Assembly: GCA_035610365.1 (NCBI GenBank)
Contig: CM069432.1
Location: 169,568,035 to 169,632,034 of the forward strand
Source of the DNA: Aquatica leii
Lineage: Eukaryota; Arthropoda; Insecta; Coleoptera; Lampyridae
Direction of reading: 5' to 3'
DNA: 64,000 nt
Under the pieces are notes generated by a model that was not told where the DNA came from, searched no databases, and worked only from the letters and a program-made list of their open reading frames with translations. Below, one piece after another: positions 11,918 to 24,049 of this stretch (position 1 is its first letter; each line of letters starts with the position of its first letter). A program made the position numbers and the translations under genes.

Positions 11918-13460
11918 TTAACTGAAAGAAAAATTGTACATAAAGTCAATGAATGGCATACATGGATTTATAGTACATTAAAACAATGTACGTTTTCATT
12001 GAATTTTTGTAATTTACATTAGTACATAGTTTTTTATGTACATTGATTCAATGTATCAAGTTGTATTTGTTATCTTTGAAAACAATTTGTTATGAGATCA
12101 AGCACAGTGAACCTTTGAATGTACCATTACATTAATTTATCGTATGATGTGCATTAATTTAACATTTTAAATACATTGGGTTAATGTAATCGAACGTTGT
12201 ATGTGTAAAGTTTTTATAGAACCATGTACAGTTTATGATTTCAATGTATTTTTACATTAAAACTATCAATGCATACGTTAATTTTAGGTAAGAGATACAT
12301 TGATTCAGTGTAACATACACAGAATCAAGTCTTATCTCTATCACACGTAGCACCAAGCATTATTTTACAAAGAAATTTGAGTATGTGTGTCAGCAATAAA
12401 TTAATTTTTATGTAGCATGTCAGGTGGTGTCAATAGGCGAGTGTATGCATTTTATTATTCATTAATAACCTCTGAATCGTACTGTAATTCTTAAATGTAT
12501 GTAAATAATATTGTTAATTAAGTGTTACCAATAATAATGACGTTATTCTCTACGTTATCAAATTTAAAACGGAAAAGATAAATTGACTAAATAGTTACTC
12601 ATATCTTTAATTATTTTAGCCTTAAAAAGCGATGGCGAAACATTCATCAAGTCGATGAAATTTGGTAAATTGTCAACGGATGAGTTGGATTCTTACTGTA
12701 CAGCATGCATAAAATTAGAAATGTATTCAAGTCTATCAACGAAATATTTGATCAATAGCCATTCTAGAAAAACCATCTAATTTTCGTTTGGTAAGAACTT
12801 TGTATAAAATAATGTTTTTAATTGTAAATGCAATATTTTTTAGTTTGATGTTGACTTTACCTATATCTATACCTACCAAGAGATGGATTACTAAAAATCA
12901 CCAATACGAATAACAAGCTAATTTTTTAAAAATTTTAATCATTTGATTGATGTTTACTTTCAGAATGTAATAAAATTGGATCGCTTTGTATAATGTCTAA
13001 ATATATATTTTACATACTATTAATGTTTATTAATACATTAAATTGATGTAGTGCATTCATTAGATTAATGTAATTGTAAATATTGTTGATGTACAGTTTA
13101 CACTGATTTATGAAATCTGGTACATTAAAATAATGAAATACATACATAAAATCATTGTAGTTGTACATCAAACTAATAACGCACACAAATTGCGTCAATG
13201 TAATCGTACATTGTGTTTATGAATTTTACATTGATTCATGAATGTTGGTACACGAGATTGATGAATCATGTACATTCAATTAACGTAATAATACATTGTC
13301 TTGATGTACACATTCTTGTTCAGATTCAATGTTTTAGTACATTAATCTAATGTAACAGATTCTTTGTGCTGATGTACCCATTCACCGGATGAAAAATATG
13401 TGCATTTTTCGTTGATTCAATGTAGATTTACATTGATTCTACGTCATTTTTTCTTTCAGT
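11918..13460. mobile_element. element E1 with terminal arrays of the palindrome TACATTGATTCAATGTA
   Basis: The outer ends are inverted: CTGAAAGAAAAA at the left and TTTTTTCTTTCAG at the right. Inside each end, about 400 bp hold many variants of TACATT(n)AATGTA. I count about twelve TACATT/AATGTA half-sites at 11970-12320 and about twelve at 13025-13445. The clearest full copies are TACATTGATTCAATGTA (12038) and TACATTAATCTAATGTA (13338). The middle (12330-13000) lacks the arrays and includes an exon-like open stretch. This looks like a DNA transposon with multi-repeat ends, perhaps transposase binding sites. No target duplication was identified. Confidence 0.6.
12618..12785 (+). pseudogene. 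exon-like open stretch inside E1, unrecognised
   Basis: After a TTATTTTAG acceptor-like site, one frame stays open through a sequence with KSMKFGKLSTDELDSYCTAC before a stop. It is too short to identify. It may be part of the ORF of E1, or captured sequence. Confidence 0.25.
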
Positions 13461-13464
13461 GTTC

Positions 13465-15840
13465 TGGCGTTCATAGCGCAAAAAGTGATTCAAGGTGGTA
13501 ACAAAAAATTTTATTTTACTCATACGCTCATACGCAGAACAAAGAGAATTCGATGCATAGCGTTATTGAACGTTGTGTACGAAAGATTCTTGTTTACACA
13601 CCAACAACATGGTATACAATTGCTCGAACAACATGTATTAAAAAACCGTATATTTTCAAAGAAATGTCAAAACAACCTACAAAGAATATGGAGAGATACA
13701 GTAATGTAACTACGGCTAGGTGCTAGCTGTATGTGTGTCGATTTTCAACACTTAGCAAAAATTAAAGCAAGTTATAAACTTTATGGTTATGGTACTTTTC
13801 ATTATATATATATTGCTTGACGTGCTCGAAAAAACTAGATGACTTAAAAGGGTACCAGCTCCAACAGCTGTGAACGAATGTAATACCGCTCAACAAGTAT
13901 AAATATGATTTTTTATTAAATTTTTGTAAAAAAAATGCATTGTCAAAAAAATATGAGTTTTACATAAGTCTGCCACACTTAATGAACAGTGTTTAAAAAT
14001 TAAATAATTTTTTTATAAACGTACTTTGATTTTGTTTTTTTTACAGTAAATTTTTAGAATTCTTACTTTATTTCTATAAAAGTTCGTTTATTAATAAAAA
14101 ATATAATTCTTTAATTTATAGTTCTTATTTTCTATTTAATTATTTATACTAAATCATGAGAATTTAATTGCAAGTTAGGATGTGTAGAAGAAAGTCACAG
14201 AAGTTTATTCTATCCTACGTCCATTCTTTTCCAAACTTTATGCATAGTTCCAAAAAATGCTTTCTTATTGTATCAACAAACAAAAACTGATTAAGTGCAA
14301 ACAAAATAAGATAAAATAAATCAGCTGATTTACCATTTTAATCATCAATTACACCAAACCGACGTTTTGGTATAAACGATTTAAACTTACTACTCCTAAG
14401 ACAAAATATTATAAAGTTAAAATAAAACTATTAACTTTTTTTTTAATTTAAAACAACATTTGTGTATCCTTTATCCGTTATAACGTCAAGAAAAAACTAG
14501 TTCTATAATTTGACCTTTACAATTACCATTCATACACAAACTTTCATTGAGTAATAAATTAGACATATAATCATGTAGATATTTTATAAACTATGTTCAT
14601 TTTTTGTATAAGGAAAAGATAATTTTTATTAGTAAAACAAGTTTTATGAAAAATATCATCTCTGTTAATTTGTACGTGGACCATTAAGAATATTTGATTT
14701 TGAATCAAAATTAATCTGTGCTATTTTAATAAACCAATGGTTTTGTTGGGTAATTTTTTGTAGCCAATAAAAATAAGTATACTATAACATATGAAAAAAT
14801 GTGTACATAATTATTACAATAAATCAGCAATATGTGTATATATCAGCGTATACCAATTTTTTGTCTATAAATAAGTTAAATAAACTTGATAAATAAATTA
14901 TAAAAAAATAAAACTATAATTTTAATTATAATAGTTTATTGGAAAACAAATTACAACACGCATTTTATTAGAATATATATTTACTATTTTTAAGGTGTTA
15001 ACCGCGTTCACATAAATGAAGTTAAGAAAAGATATATAAAACTAAAACTATGACTTTAATTTAGAAACCTTATACAAAAATAACTAATTTAACGAGAAAG
15101 TGATTTAAAATAATTTTTTATTTTGTTTTCTTAAAAGTTCTGGCCAGTAACTTCGTTTTCAACATAACACTTTTATTATTAACGTTAACATCTAGATATT
15201 GTGTTATCCTATATTTTTGCTTAAATTAGTTTACAAAATAGGTATAAATCCTGGCTACGCTACTGAGAATATTAAGAAAAAAAACAAAAAAGTGTTTAAA
15301 CCCTCCATATTGTAAGATTGCTTTATGGTTTTACCTATTTTGTACGTTGTTTCTAAACGTATAAAACTACGTTATATTGAAAATTCGAATTTGCTTTAAG
15401 AATATTAATTTGCGCACGTCTTTCGTTAATAAGAAGACCATTAGAAGAAAAATTGATATTGATACTTATTTATATAGATAGATATTTTAATAGATGTTTT
15501 TTACCATCGTTTTCAGAAATTATAAGTACCTAATTCTATTTTTTTGTTTTTTTTAATCATTTCCAAAATTTTCAAAAGAACAAAATCATCTAACTGATCT
15601 AACCAATACTTTAATTGCAAATAAGTACAAGAAAATAAATATTTTACAATCTATGAATAAGTTGGCTTCCCCTAAACCAAGAATAGCATTAAAATCTAAG
15701 TAATAACCGTTGTATATAGTTTGATCTCTATATGTTAAAGGTACAGATCAAATTAAAAAATTCAAACACACCACTTTTCAATTTTCTCAAATTGTGTGGT
15801 AAATTCTAAAATTGTGTATAAGATAGTATTCTTTTTCAGT
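13465..15840. other. AT-rich non-coding sequence
   Basis: No gene supported. The 74-codon frame at 13485-13709 has no recognisable domain. The rest is extremely AT-rich. Confidence 0.45.
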
Positions 15841-15846
15841 TTAACG

Positions 15847-16027
15847 GTGTTTGTATGTTTCTGCTCTTCCGGCCGTACATATATCGGAGAAACTGGTAAA
15901 AGTGTAGAAACTTGTATTAAAAAATATTAAAAATGTCGTTTTCAAAAATATTCAGTAATAATAAGTCAACAGCAGCAAAACACATCCTAGATACAAATCA
16001 TCATCGTTTGAAAATATTACGGTTTTG
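15847..16027 (+). pseudogene. second Penelope-like GIY-YIG relic
   Basis: The first frame reads CFCSSGRTYIGETGKSVETC, giving the YIG motif, the Gly-Glu-Thr-Gly turn and a CxC-like pair as in Penelope nucleases; the GIY half and the catalytic Arg are degraded. A frameshift leads to NNKSTAAKHILDTNHH, matching the family block KSAVAEH...TGHH. Stops follow. It is shorter and more decayed than the copy at 8.6 kb, and the two differ enough to be separate insertions. Confidence 0.75.
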
Positions 16028-16039
16028 AGTAATGTTTTT

Positions 16040-17085
16040 AATATAGTACTATCAGCAAAAAAAATTTTCAATATTAATCAAAAGTTTTTTTTTCTGGGTG
16101 CTTAAAACCAGTTTTATTAGACAAAGACCGGTTTAGAAAAGCAAATTCACAAAACACAATTAAACAGTTTATTTCAGTTTTTGACTACTGCGACGTGTAA
16201 AAAAAGCTCAACTACAAATAATTGTACACACCGGATTTATCGAGAATAGAAGATTGTAGTAAAAGTAGTATTCACATAAGCGTTAGTGTCATAGCATTGC
16301 ATTTGCAGTGTAGTTGTGTAGTGTAGTGTAGAACCGTTCACAGAGACTTAGTGCATTTACAGAAAACCTGCACATTTGATTCTGTATTTTAGTCATATTG
16401 AACTGTGTTTTTTTAAAATTAAAAAAAAATTAAGTTGATGTTACTGAAAGTATTTTCAATAAATGAATGAATGAAGTTGTGATAGAAATAAATACGACAG
16501 TCGTAAACGTTCTCTTTTTTATAAACCAATCGTTTTTTTTAAATTATAGTTGGATATTCTATTAAAAACAACCAACTAGTTTTTGCTGTAATAATTTTTT
16601 TAAAACGCTTTTAAAATTATTAGAAAAATAATAACATGTATGATAGAACTCAAAAATCAACAACTTCCCGCACAAATAATGATAGTTGATTGGTATTTGT
16701 TAGCGTGTACTGTAAAAATTAAAAGTCTGTTAGTTCCTGCACTACCATACCATACGAATCTTACAAATGAGTGGTATAAAATCAAAAGTGGTAGATAATC
16801 TGAATTTTTTATCATATGCATTTTGTGTGTTAAACTTTGCAATAAATATTATCAAATCACGTTTGCCGCTGGAGGTCATGCGTTTAAAATCGCTTCAGAC
16901 ACAACCGATTATAACGTAGTTTGTTGGTTACTTTGTTTGTTTTGCTTTATTTCAACAATTGATGCACGTACAATAATTGTAATTGTGAAATAAATAAAAA
17001 CGAAATATTGTAAAGCGAATTAAGTAAGTAACTTCATTAAAAACGTATTGTTACAATTTGTATAAATACAGAATATAATAGATTA
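16040..17085. other. non-coding sequence
   Basis: No gene supported. A small GTGTAG-type tandem run occurs near 16310-16335. The 61-codon minus frame at 16657-16842 is not recognisable. Confidence 0.45.
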
Positions 17086-17090
17086 CGTAC

Positions 17091-17195
17091 CGAGGCGGAA
17101 AGTATTCCATTTCTGTCGAGAGAACTATAGTTTACCGAGAGACATAGCCCCGAGGTGAACTAGTTCTCGAGACAAATGGAACACTTTTGCCAAGG
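17091..17195. repeat. GC-rich imperfect hairpin
   Basis: The left arm contains TTCCATTTCTGTCGAGAGAACT and the right arm is its near reverse complement, AGTTCTCGAGACAAATGGAA, about 35 bp each. CCGAG motifs lie in the loop. It is embedded in AT-rich sequence and has no coding content. It may be a MITE end or a structured regulatory or insulator site. Confidence 0.6.
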
Positions 17196-17559
17196 TTTGT
17201 AGACTATTTTTTCACAATCAGCCATTAAACAAAATAAATAACATTATACTAATAAAAAATGAATGAAAACCTACTTCCACAATATTATCGTTTATTTCGG
17301 TAAAATATTAACACATAGTAGGCATTTCACAATTGACATATAAGTATTTAATTTATGATTGACATTGTATCAAATTAGTTAAAACAAAACACAAACAAAT
17401 TTTAGGTTCGGAAACTGTACATTACTGACCGTGGGGGTTTATTACATACGCGTTTTTTTAACCATTGAAACCGCTATTTGTTGATGCAATTTGTAACTTT
17501 TGAACTCAGACTGCTTAAATTTAAGACACTCCCTGAATGAACCATCAAAATATTCTCAA

Positions 17560-18480
17560 TGTAACCATGAAGATGATGCTTGTCGTTGCAGAACTTTAAA
17601 AATGATTGATGTGATAAATTTTTTCACGTTGTTTTGTACAGAAAGATACAATAAAAATAAATGCACTGTGAAATTTACCTTTGTAAACGACGTGGTTTTA
17701 AAAATGCTGTATATACTTGTACAGAGCCAAACCAAAGAAGCAGTACCATTTTGTCAATCCACATTTAGAGGAATATTAGAAAGCACCAAACGAAAACTGG
17801 TGAAACTCCTCAAGAGCAACGGGAAGGAGATCGTAAATTAAAGCTTTTCAGCGTAAATTGAAAACAGTACGGAGCTTTATTAGTAAGCTTAAATTTGTTG
17901 AATCGCAGTACTGGCGATTAGAGTTATTAAAGATATACTTTTCTGCGGACCTGAACTTAAATAAATGTACATGGGACAAGTAGAGAATGCCGACAAAAAA
18001 TTTAAAAAATCTTATTTCCGCTACATCTTCAATACTAACTTTAGTATAAGTTTTAAAGGCCTACGTACTAACGTGAGTTCCACGTGTTTGCACTATACTG
18101 AGCAACTGAAGATTGCAAGAGTTGACTGAAGGAAAAACTAGATAGTTGAGAAAAAAATATATCAAACTTTTTATGAACTTTAAAAAAAGTCAAACTATGA
18201 TGCTGCAGCTCTATCTTTTGACTGTCAGAAAAATCTACCTTTTTCTAAACTACTTGATCAAACAACCTATAATACAAGACAATTGTATACATCTACAATT
18301 TAACCATAGTAATGGAAAGTTTCCGATCTAAACTGACAAAAGAAAATTTCTTTTCTTATTGGTGGACGGTAAATGAATTTAGCAAAAGATCGAATGAGAT
18401 CGCTTCGGCAGACTTCCATACTCTAACCACGGTCATTTCTGCAGATAAAATTTTTCGTATAATCTGTTTTTTGTTATTAC
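17560..18480 (+). pseudogene. relic of a multicopy insect gene family (copy 2)
   Basis: The start is an open frame (17500-17841) with CQSTFRGILESTKRKL. After frameshifts come ISKLKFVESQYW, then YFRYIFNTNFSISFKGLR near 18020-18060, LSFDCQKNLPFSKLLDQTTY near 18195-18270 and FSYWWTVNEFSKRSNEIASA near 18350-18410. This block order, with SFDCQKNLP, Y.RQLY and SNEIASA.FH, is that of the same repetitive insect family as the relic at 10.7 kb, but from its downstream half. Multiple stops and frameshifts show it is dead. The biochemical function of the family is unknown to me. Confidence 0.65.
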
Positions 18481-18539
18481 TCTTAAGTTTAAGAGTTTGT
18501 TTTACGGTTTTGTACCAAATTTAGAATAACCAGTTTATT

Positions 18540-19320
18540 TCTTGATTCAATTAGTTAAAATGTTTCCACATTCTTTTTCTGAAATTAAATGGTTTGCACA
18601 TGATAACCTCTTAATATCTAAACCAACAAAGATAACCAAAAGAAGTATAAAAAACCAGAAAACCCTTGTAATAATAGACATTTGAGTGAACTATTTTCTT
18701 ATTGATTTTATTAATAATAATAATTAATTCATAATTTTAAATATATTAGGTACAAATAGCTTGAAAAACATTTTTTACAGACGCTGACTACAAAAACACA
18801 AAAAAAAACGAAAAAACTGTACAAATAAATCATAAAACTTTTAAATGCTTATGTAAAAGTTGAATCGACGTATTGCAAAACGTTTCAATGAATTTACTAA
18901 AAACTAATACGATGATGTTTGTAGAAAAACTAATATCTTTGATAAAATCCAATTTTTTTTAAAACTAAATAGCATTAAAAGAAATTTATCAATCTTACGT
19001 TTCACGAAAGATTAAATTCCTTCATCATGGATGCGTATCAAAAATGACATTTTTCTTCTTACACTTTTATTTGACGTAGGTCTACTAGAAAAATTAGGTT
19101 TGTAATGAGTAAAATTGAATCTAAAAGTTTAACCAGTGATTTTATGTTTAACGTATAAAATTTACATAAACAATGTTACATTGTGTATAATAACAGTAGT
19201 GCCACGTACGACTTAGTTCCGCCCAATCCACCATGAAGAAGCTAATTTCATATCATATACGGGATTAAATTACAAAACAAAATAAAATAGTATATTAAAA
19301 CACAAGTTACAGAATGAACG
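18540..19320. other. AT-rich non-coding sequence
   Basis: No gene or repeat structure that I can support. Confidence 0.45.
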
Positions 19321-19326
19321 CGCTGC

Positions 19327-19391
19327 AATCACGAGACCGGGTTTCATACACGAGCCGCGCAGCGGCGAGTTTATGAAGCGGTCGAGTGATT
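19327..19391. repeat. GC-rich 65-bp hairpin
   Basis: AATCACGAGACCGGGTTTCA on the left mirrors TGAAGCGGTCGAGTGATT on the right, with ACGAGCCGC/GCGGCGAGT forming the inner stem. This is a nearly complete stem-loop, strikingly GC-rich against its surroundings. Confidence 0.75.
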
Positions 19392-19699
19392 CAAACGTAT
19401 TCTATGACGTGTGCTTTATACTATTTTCTCTATTTCCATACAATATTTAATATTTTTCGTATAGTTTTAATTTTAAAACAACATTGGGAAACTTATATTT
19501 TATTGAATTGGCAACACTTACACTTTGACATATTAAAATTTATATGTTAACCTAAAATTTTATACAAAATTATCTCTTTATACCTTTATAAGTAAATAAC
19601 GTTGAGATAATAAAAAGGTTTTTATTTTAACTTGATAACATTAGATAACCGTTCTTGACTCATAGTCGATCTTAAATAATTTTTTATTAGCTTTAATTT

Positions 19700-19962
19700 G
19701 GAGAAGGATTATTAACTTGTACAGATCGCCCAATGGTGACTTCAATATATTTATTCATAACCTTGAACAAATTCTCGAAATCTTATTTCTACATTATCCA
19801 CAACATCAAATGTTAATTACTGGAGATTTCAATGTACACTTTAACACAGGAAATTATAATTCAAAGGTATTATGGTATTTATTTAATTATTTTGGTTTCA
19901 TGAACACTGTCATGTGTGCTACCAGAGGCACCAACTGTTTAGACAATATTTTTATAAATTAG
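19700..19962 (+). pseudogene. LINE endonuclease (APE-type) fragment
   Basis: The frame begins near LYRSPNGDF and contains LITGDFNVHF, the Gly-Asp-Phe-Asn core of APE-type LINE endonucleases, then CLDNIFIN, the C-terminal Asp-Asn block. The next frame contributes VLSDHLGLLLEL, the Ser-Asp-His catalytic block. About 85 residues of the roughly 220-residue domain remain, with a stop at 19960. The upstream catalytic Glu region is missing. Confidence 0.85.
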
Positions 19963-20152
19963 TTTTAATATTAATACTATACAAACAGTACTATCTGACC
20001 ACTTGGGACTACTTTTAGAACTAAATATTAAAGATGAAATCAAGACGGTAACTTATAAACCAACCATACATCGCCCTCTAACAATGAAAGGGCAGTTTAT
20101 ATTCCATCACTAACTAGTAGAATTAAACTGAACTTTCCTACATGATAAAACC

Positions 20153-21035
20153 ATGGATACTAAAACAAAATTTTCAACTTTCTGTGATACGTATTTATCT
20201 AGTTTTACTGCCATTAAACGGAACGCCAGAACGCAAGATCTGAATATATGTTGGTTCAATTGTAAGGTAAAGATCATGCGTGATAAATTGCAAATGCTCA
20301 ATAAGCTATATCACAAATATCAAACACCGAATCTACAACGTCTTTGTAAATGTCTGAAAAGCGACTATAAGAAGAAACTAAGAACCGCACGAATCCAAGT
20401 CAATGACTATTTCATAAGAAACTCTCCAAATCCTATTTAAACTATGTGGTCTGTAATTAATTTTCGTAAACAAACTAATGCAAAAATCCATGAAACAATA
20501 CTTAATGCTAACGAACTAAATTAACATTTTACAAAAATTTCTAAAGTAAGTATGGAAAATTTACCAAAAAACATGACAAACCCTATCAGTTTATGTAAAT
20601 TAAATCAAACTTGACCAAATATAAAATTAAATCTATTTAAATTCAAAAAAGGGTCATTTAAGTTCGTAATACGATCCGTTTCTCAAAAAATAATATTTGC
20701 AAAGATGCATATGGCATGAGCACCAATTTAATTAAAAATAACATCAGTGTGTTGCTGAGATCTCTTGTTACCCTAACCAATTCCATTCTCGAAAGTGGAG
20801 ATTTCCCGGATGAATTAAAACTGGCATTAGTAATACCTCTTTACCAGAAAGGAGATACAATTGGTGCAAGCAACTAGAGGTCTATTTCTTTATTACCTAT
20901 TTTTTCAAAAATAGTTGAAAAAATTATGTCTAAACAAATGTCAGAGTATTTTGAAGCAAATGATTTATTTTATAACAAACAATATGGATTGCGTATAAGC
21001 ATACTTTGACTGCGTATCACATCAGATATTGCTAG
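20153..21035 (+). pseudogene. LINE linker and N-terminal half of RT
   Basis: Frame 20153-20440 is a basic linker with KLYHKYQTPNLQRLC and YKKKLRTARIQ, typical of the region between endonuclease and RT. After frameshifts, 20790-20990 gives FPDELKLALVIPLY, SLLPIFSKIVEKIMSKQM and YFEANDLFYNKQYGLR: RT motifs 1-2 of jockey/CR1-type elements. The last part, FDCVSHQILLEKL (motif A region, catalytic Asp), ends where E2 is inserted. Several stops are present. Confidence 0.82.
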
Positions 21036-21077
21036 AAAAATTACAAGATTTACTACCTACATAACATAATTACGTAT

Positions 21078-22964
21078 CAGAAATATCTCACAGATATCTA
21101 AAACGAAACGTAGGATATCTCAGAGATATTTTCTTTTGTGCTAAATACTTATATCCGAGACATCTTAGAGATATCTTAATGTCCGCCTTGTAAACGTCTC
21201 AAATACATCTCTCCAAGACGTATCTGATACATTTTTGTCCTTGAGTTTATATGTCTCAGAGATATTTTTTTTAATACTTGAGATATAAATGAGACTTCTT
21301 CGAAATATTTTTATGCTTGTTCAAGATCTCTCAAATATGTCTCAAATACAGCTTTTAGTTAGGAAATAAAAAAAATTAGATATATTAATATTAAAGAAAT
21401 TTTATTGAAATAAAGGTTTGCACTATATAAAATAGTAAAAGAAATTGTGAATATATGAAACTACAGATTATAGGTAAAACAGACGCACAAAATAATATAA
21501 ACAAATTTTCAAATTTTCACAAAAGAATTTTAAAAGCGTGTAAATTACCTACAAAATAGAAAAAAACACATGCACATTTTTCCTTCGCACCGAACCAACT
21601 ATATTGAGAAATAACAAAATTAGTAATTAAACGTTTCAATATATTTATAATTAATTTTTTTAATTTTTTTATAAGAAGTTGACTGCGCGACATCTGCAAA
21701 TATTTTTTTAAATACATATGTGTAGCAATTGAAAATATTAACATGTATTGCTTCTTTTCAAACAACTTTTGCTCTTCTTTTATTAGTATTCCCCGCCTGA
21801 TGGTTTTCATTTTTATATAAAAAATTTTCGATTTTAAAAATTCTCCCATACGTAATGTTTTAGAAACCATTTCTTTTTAAACTTTTTTAAAGATTTTTAT
21901 TGGTATTTTTTTAGCATTCGTAGAACCTACACATTAAAATAATATTTAAATACCAATCAAAATTAGCTTATGTAATTTTACCTACTGGATTGATATCACA
22001 ATGTCTTTGTGGAAAGCGAGGATGGTGATGCTAGTGATCTTGATGTTAACATTTTGCCTTTTTTACTTGCCTGAGTCTATAATGGAAATCATCTGCAAAC
22101 AAGTTTTAAAAATAACAATGTTTTGCAATTTTTACTCAAAAGTAACCTGTCCAATACAATATCCTGACATATTTGCAAATACTAGTCTAATTATTTTCTT
22201 CAAGTGACATCATTGTTTCTACGGCTTTATTCTATTTTAAAAATTACTGAAAATTTGGATAATAGATGCTATATTACTGTGACATCATACAAATTATTCC
22301 TTTTGTTTCATCGAGAAGATTGTCTCTGGACTTAAAATACTCAAATAATTTAGGAACTTAATTCACTTGATAAATTGAGGTTACATGTAAACTTAGAGAA
22401 TTAAGACTTTGGTTTATTCGAAATAACTTATTACAAATTGCCCTGTATAAAAAAATATATTAATCTAAAGTGTAGATTCTATATTGTGATTTTGATTGTG
22501 ACATTACTACTAAATGTGCACATGTAGTTATATTTAAATAAAACATGTTTAAAAGAAACTAGCCATTTTATATATAACTAATAACCACTTATATTGTATA
22601 GTATACAAATGTAATCATTTTAATATTATTAAACACTGCAATTGCTGCAATAAACCAAAGTTAAACCGTTTTTAAACACTAAAATAGAGTAATAAATTCT
22701 GAGCATTCTGACACAAAGATAATGTTTCTGACAAACACACTATATGCGTCAAAGCTAATGCGCGTACACTATCCGCAGACATACGCCATTCAAGGAACAA
22801 ATTTTAAACAGCTCAAAAACCGAAAACAGTTTAAAACCTAATGAAAGTTTATTTTTGTACTGCCATATGCACCTACATTTTGTTTCCTATCTTTTTAAAT
22901 TTATAATTTTCTAAGACATTGTGATCAATTTGAGATTAGTTTCAGATATCTATGAGATATTCGA
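21078..22964. mobile_element. element E2 with terminal AGATATCTC palindrome array, inserted in the LINE
   Basis: The ends are inverted: AAATATCTCACAGATATCT at 21081 and AGATATCTATGAGATATT at the right end (22944-22961). The left 280 bp hold many variants of a GATATCTC-n-GAGATATC palindrome (for example at 21114-21130, 21165, 21258). The inside is AT-rich and includes a DUF4806-like frame on the minus strand. It interrupts the RT of the LINE between the FDCVSHQ block and the FDVSSIKL block, which fixes its extent to within tens of bases. The architecture resembles E1, E3 and E5. Confidence 0.65.
21517..21870 (-). pseudogene. DUF4806-like fragment inside E2
   Basis: A 117-codon frame. Its central part, LKRLITNFVISQYSWFGAKE, resembles the start of DUF4806, whose family pattern is LkrLltnel...ysWtGrr followed by a Phe/Lys-rich helix. 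The N-terminal 60 residues are Lys-rich and not informative. DUF4806 proteins are numerous in insect genomes and often repetitive, so this is plausibly the ORF of E2 read from its right end. The match rests on a short motif. Confidence 0.4.
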
Positions 22965-22965
22965 T

Positions 22966-23959
22966 GTTGTGTGGGTATTTTGACGTTTCAAGTATTAAAC
23001 TAATCTCTTCTTATTTGAAGAATAGAGCTCAGTTTGTTATCTTTAATAATCAAACATCTGACAGACTTCCAATTACACTCGAAGTTCCGCAGGGATCGAT
23101 TCTTGAACCAATATTATTCCTAGTATACATTAACGATCTGCATTTAAATTTCAATTTGAACATAAATCTAAATTGTTTACTATACGCCGAGGACACAACT
23201 GTAACTGTCTACAATACAAATCTAGATACAGCGATTAGGCATTCCCGAATTGCAAGTGACTCCATTACTGAATGGTGTTTAACAAATCAGTTATGTTAAA
23301 CAATCTTAAAACTGAAACATTAATTATGACGTTACGAGCCTATGATAATACCTCATCTCAGACAAGTGTCAAATTTCTTGGATGCCACATAGACTCAAAA
23401 CTCAGTTTTAGCATTCACTGCCAAGAAACTTTTACTAAGATTAATAAATCAATTTATCTTCTTAGAGGATTATCAAACTTGACATCAAGCAAAGTTCTAT
23501 GTGGGTCATACTATGCGACAATTCATAGTCTCCTGACTTACGGAGTTCTGTCATGGGGCCATTGCTCATCATGGCAATAAATTTTAAAATTACAACGTAG
23601 AGCAATACGAATTATTCAAGGACTAGGATATCGTAAGGACTGCAAGGCTGCGTTCATAGATTTGAAAATATTAACCTTTTCATCTATAGTTATATTGGAG
23701 TCACTCTGCTACGTTAAAAAGAATCTAGCCGATTATTTGCAGCAGCCAAATATTCATAAGCATGACACTAGAAATAAAGAAAATATTAGACCCAACTTCT
23801 GCAGATTAAGTAAATTATAACAGTCAGCCAAAAAATATTAGGTGCTTGCATTACAAACAATTTAAAATTAAAATTAAAAAGTTTCTTTTGGATATAGCTT
23901 TTTATAATTATGACGAGTTTTTCAACTATCCCCTTAGCGGCAACTTAGTTCTATTTTAA
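22966..23959 (+). pseudogene. LINE RT C-terminal half and thumb
   Basis: Frame 22952-23299 reads FDVSSIKLISSYLKNRAQ, then VPQGSILEPILFLVYINDL (RT motif B: PQGS.L.P.LF..YINDL), then LLYAEDTTV. The catalytic YADD-type box has become YAED, so one catalytic Asp is lost. Overlapping frames continue with VKFLGCHIDSKLSF, the HSLLTYGVLSWG block and LQRRAIRIIQGLGYR, ending in a short C-terminus with a stop near 23957-23959. This matches the jockey/CR1 thumb and C-terminal arrangement. Confidence 0.88.
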
Positions 23960-24049
23960 TGTTTGTATTTTACATACTGTGTATTTTGACGAGTGTAAAT
24001 ACATAATTATGTATAAGAACACAATAAACTTATTATTATTATTAAACAA

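Larger units (their letters stand above)
19690..24043 (+). mobile_element. jockey/CR1-like LINE, 5' truncated, split by a DNA element
   Basis: The element holds, in order, an endonuclease remnant, a linker, the RT domain and a 3' end with AATAAA (24023) and a TTA-repeat tail, as in jockey/CR1-type non-LTR retrotransposons. The RT is interrupted at about 21037-22966 by element E2; the protein reading resumes after it. All frames carry stops, and the 5' end including ORF1 is missing. Insertion order is therefore LINE first, E2 later. Confidence 0.85.

Noticed and set aside
12000-13460. CRISPR-like array from the spaced TACATT repeats
   Set aside because: Repeats are degenerate, in both orientations, with irregular spacing and a eukaryotic context; not a CRISPR array.
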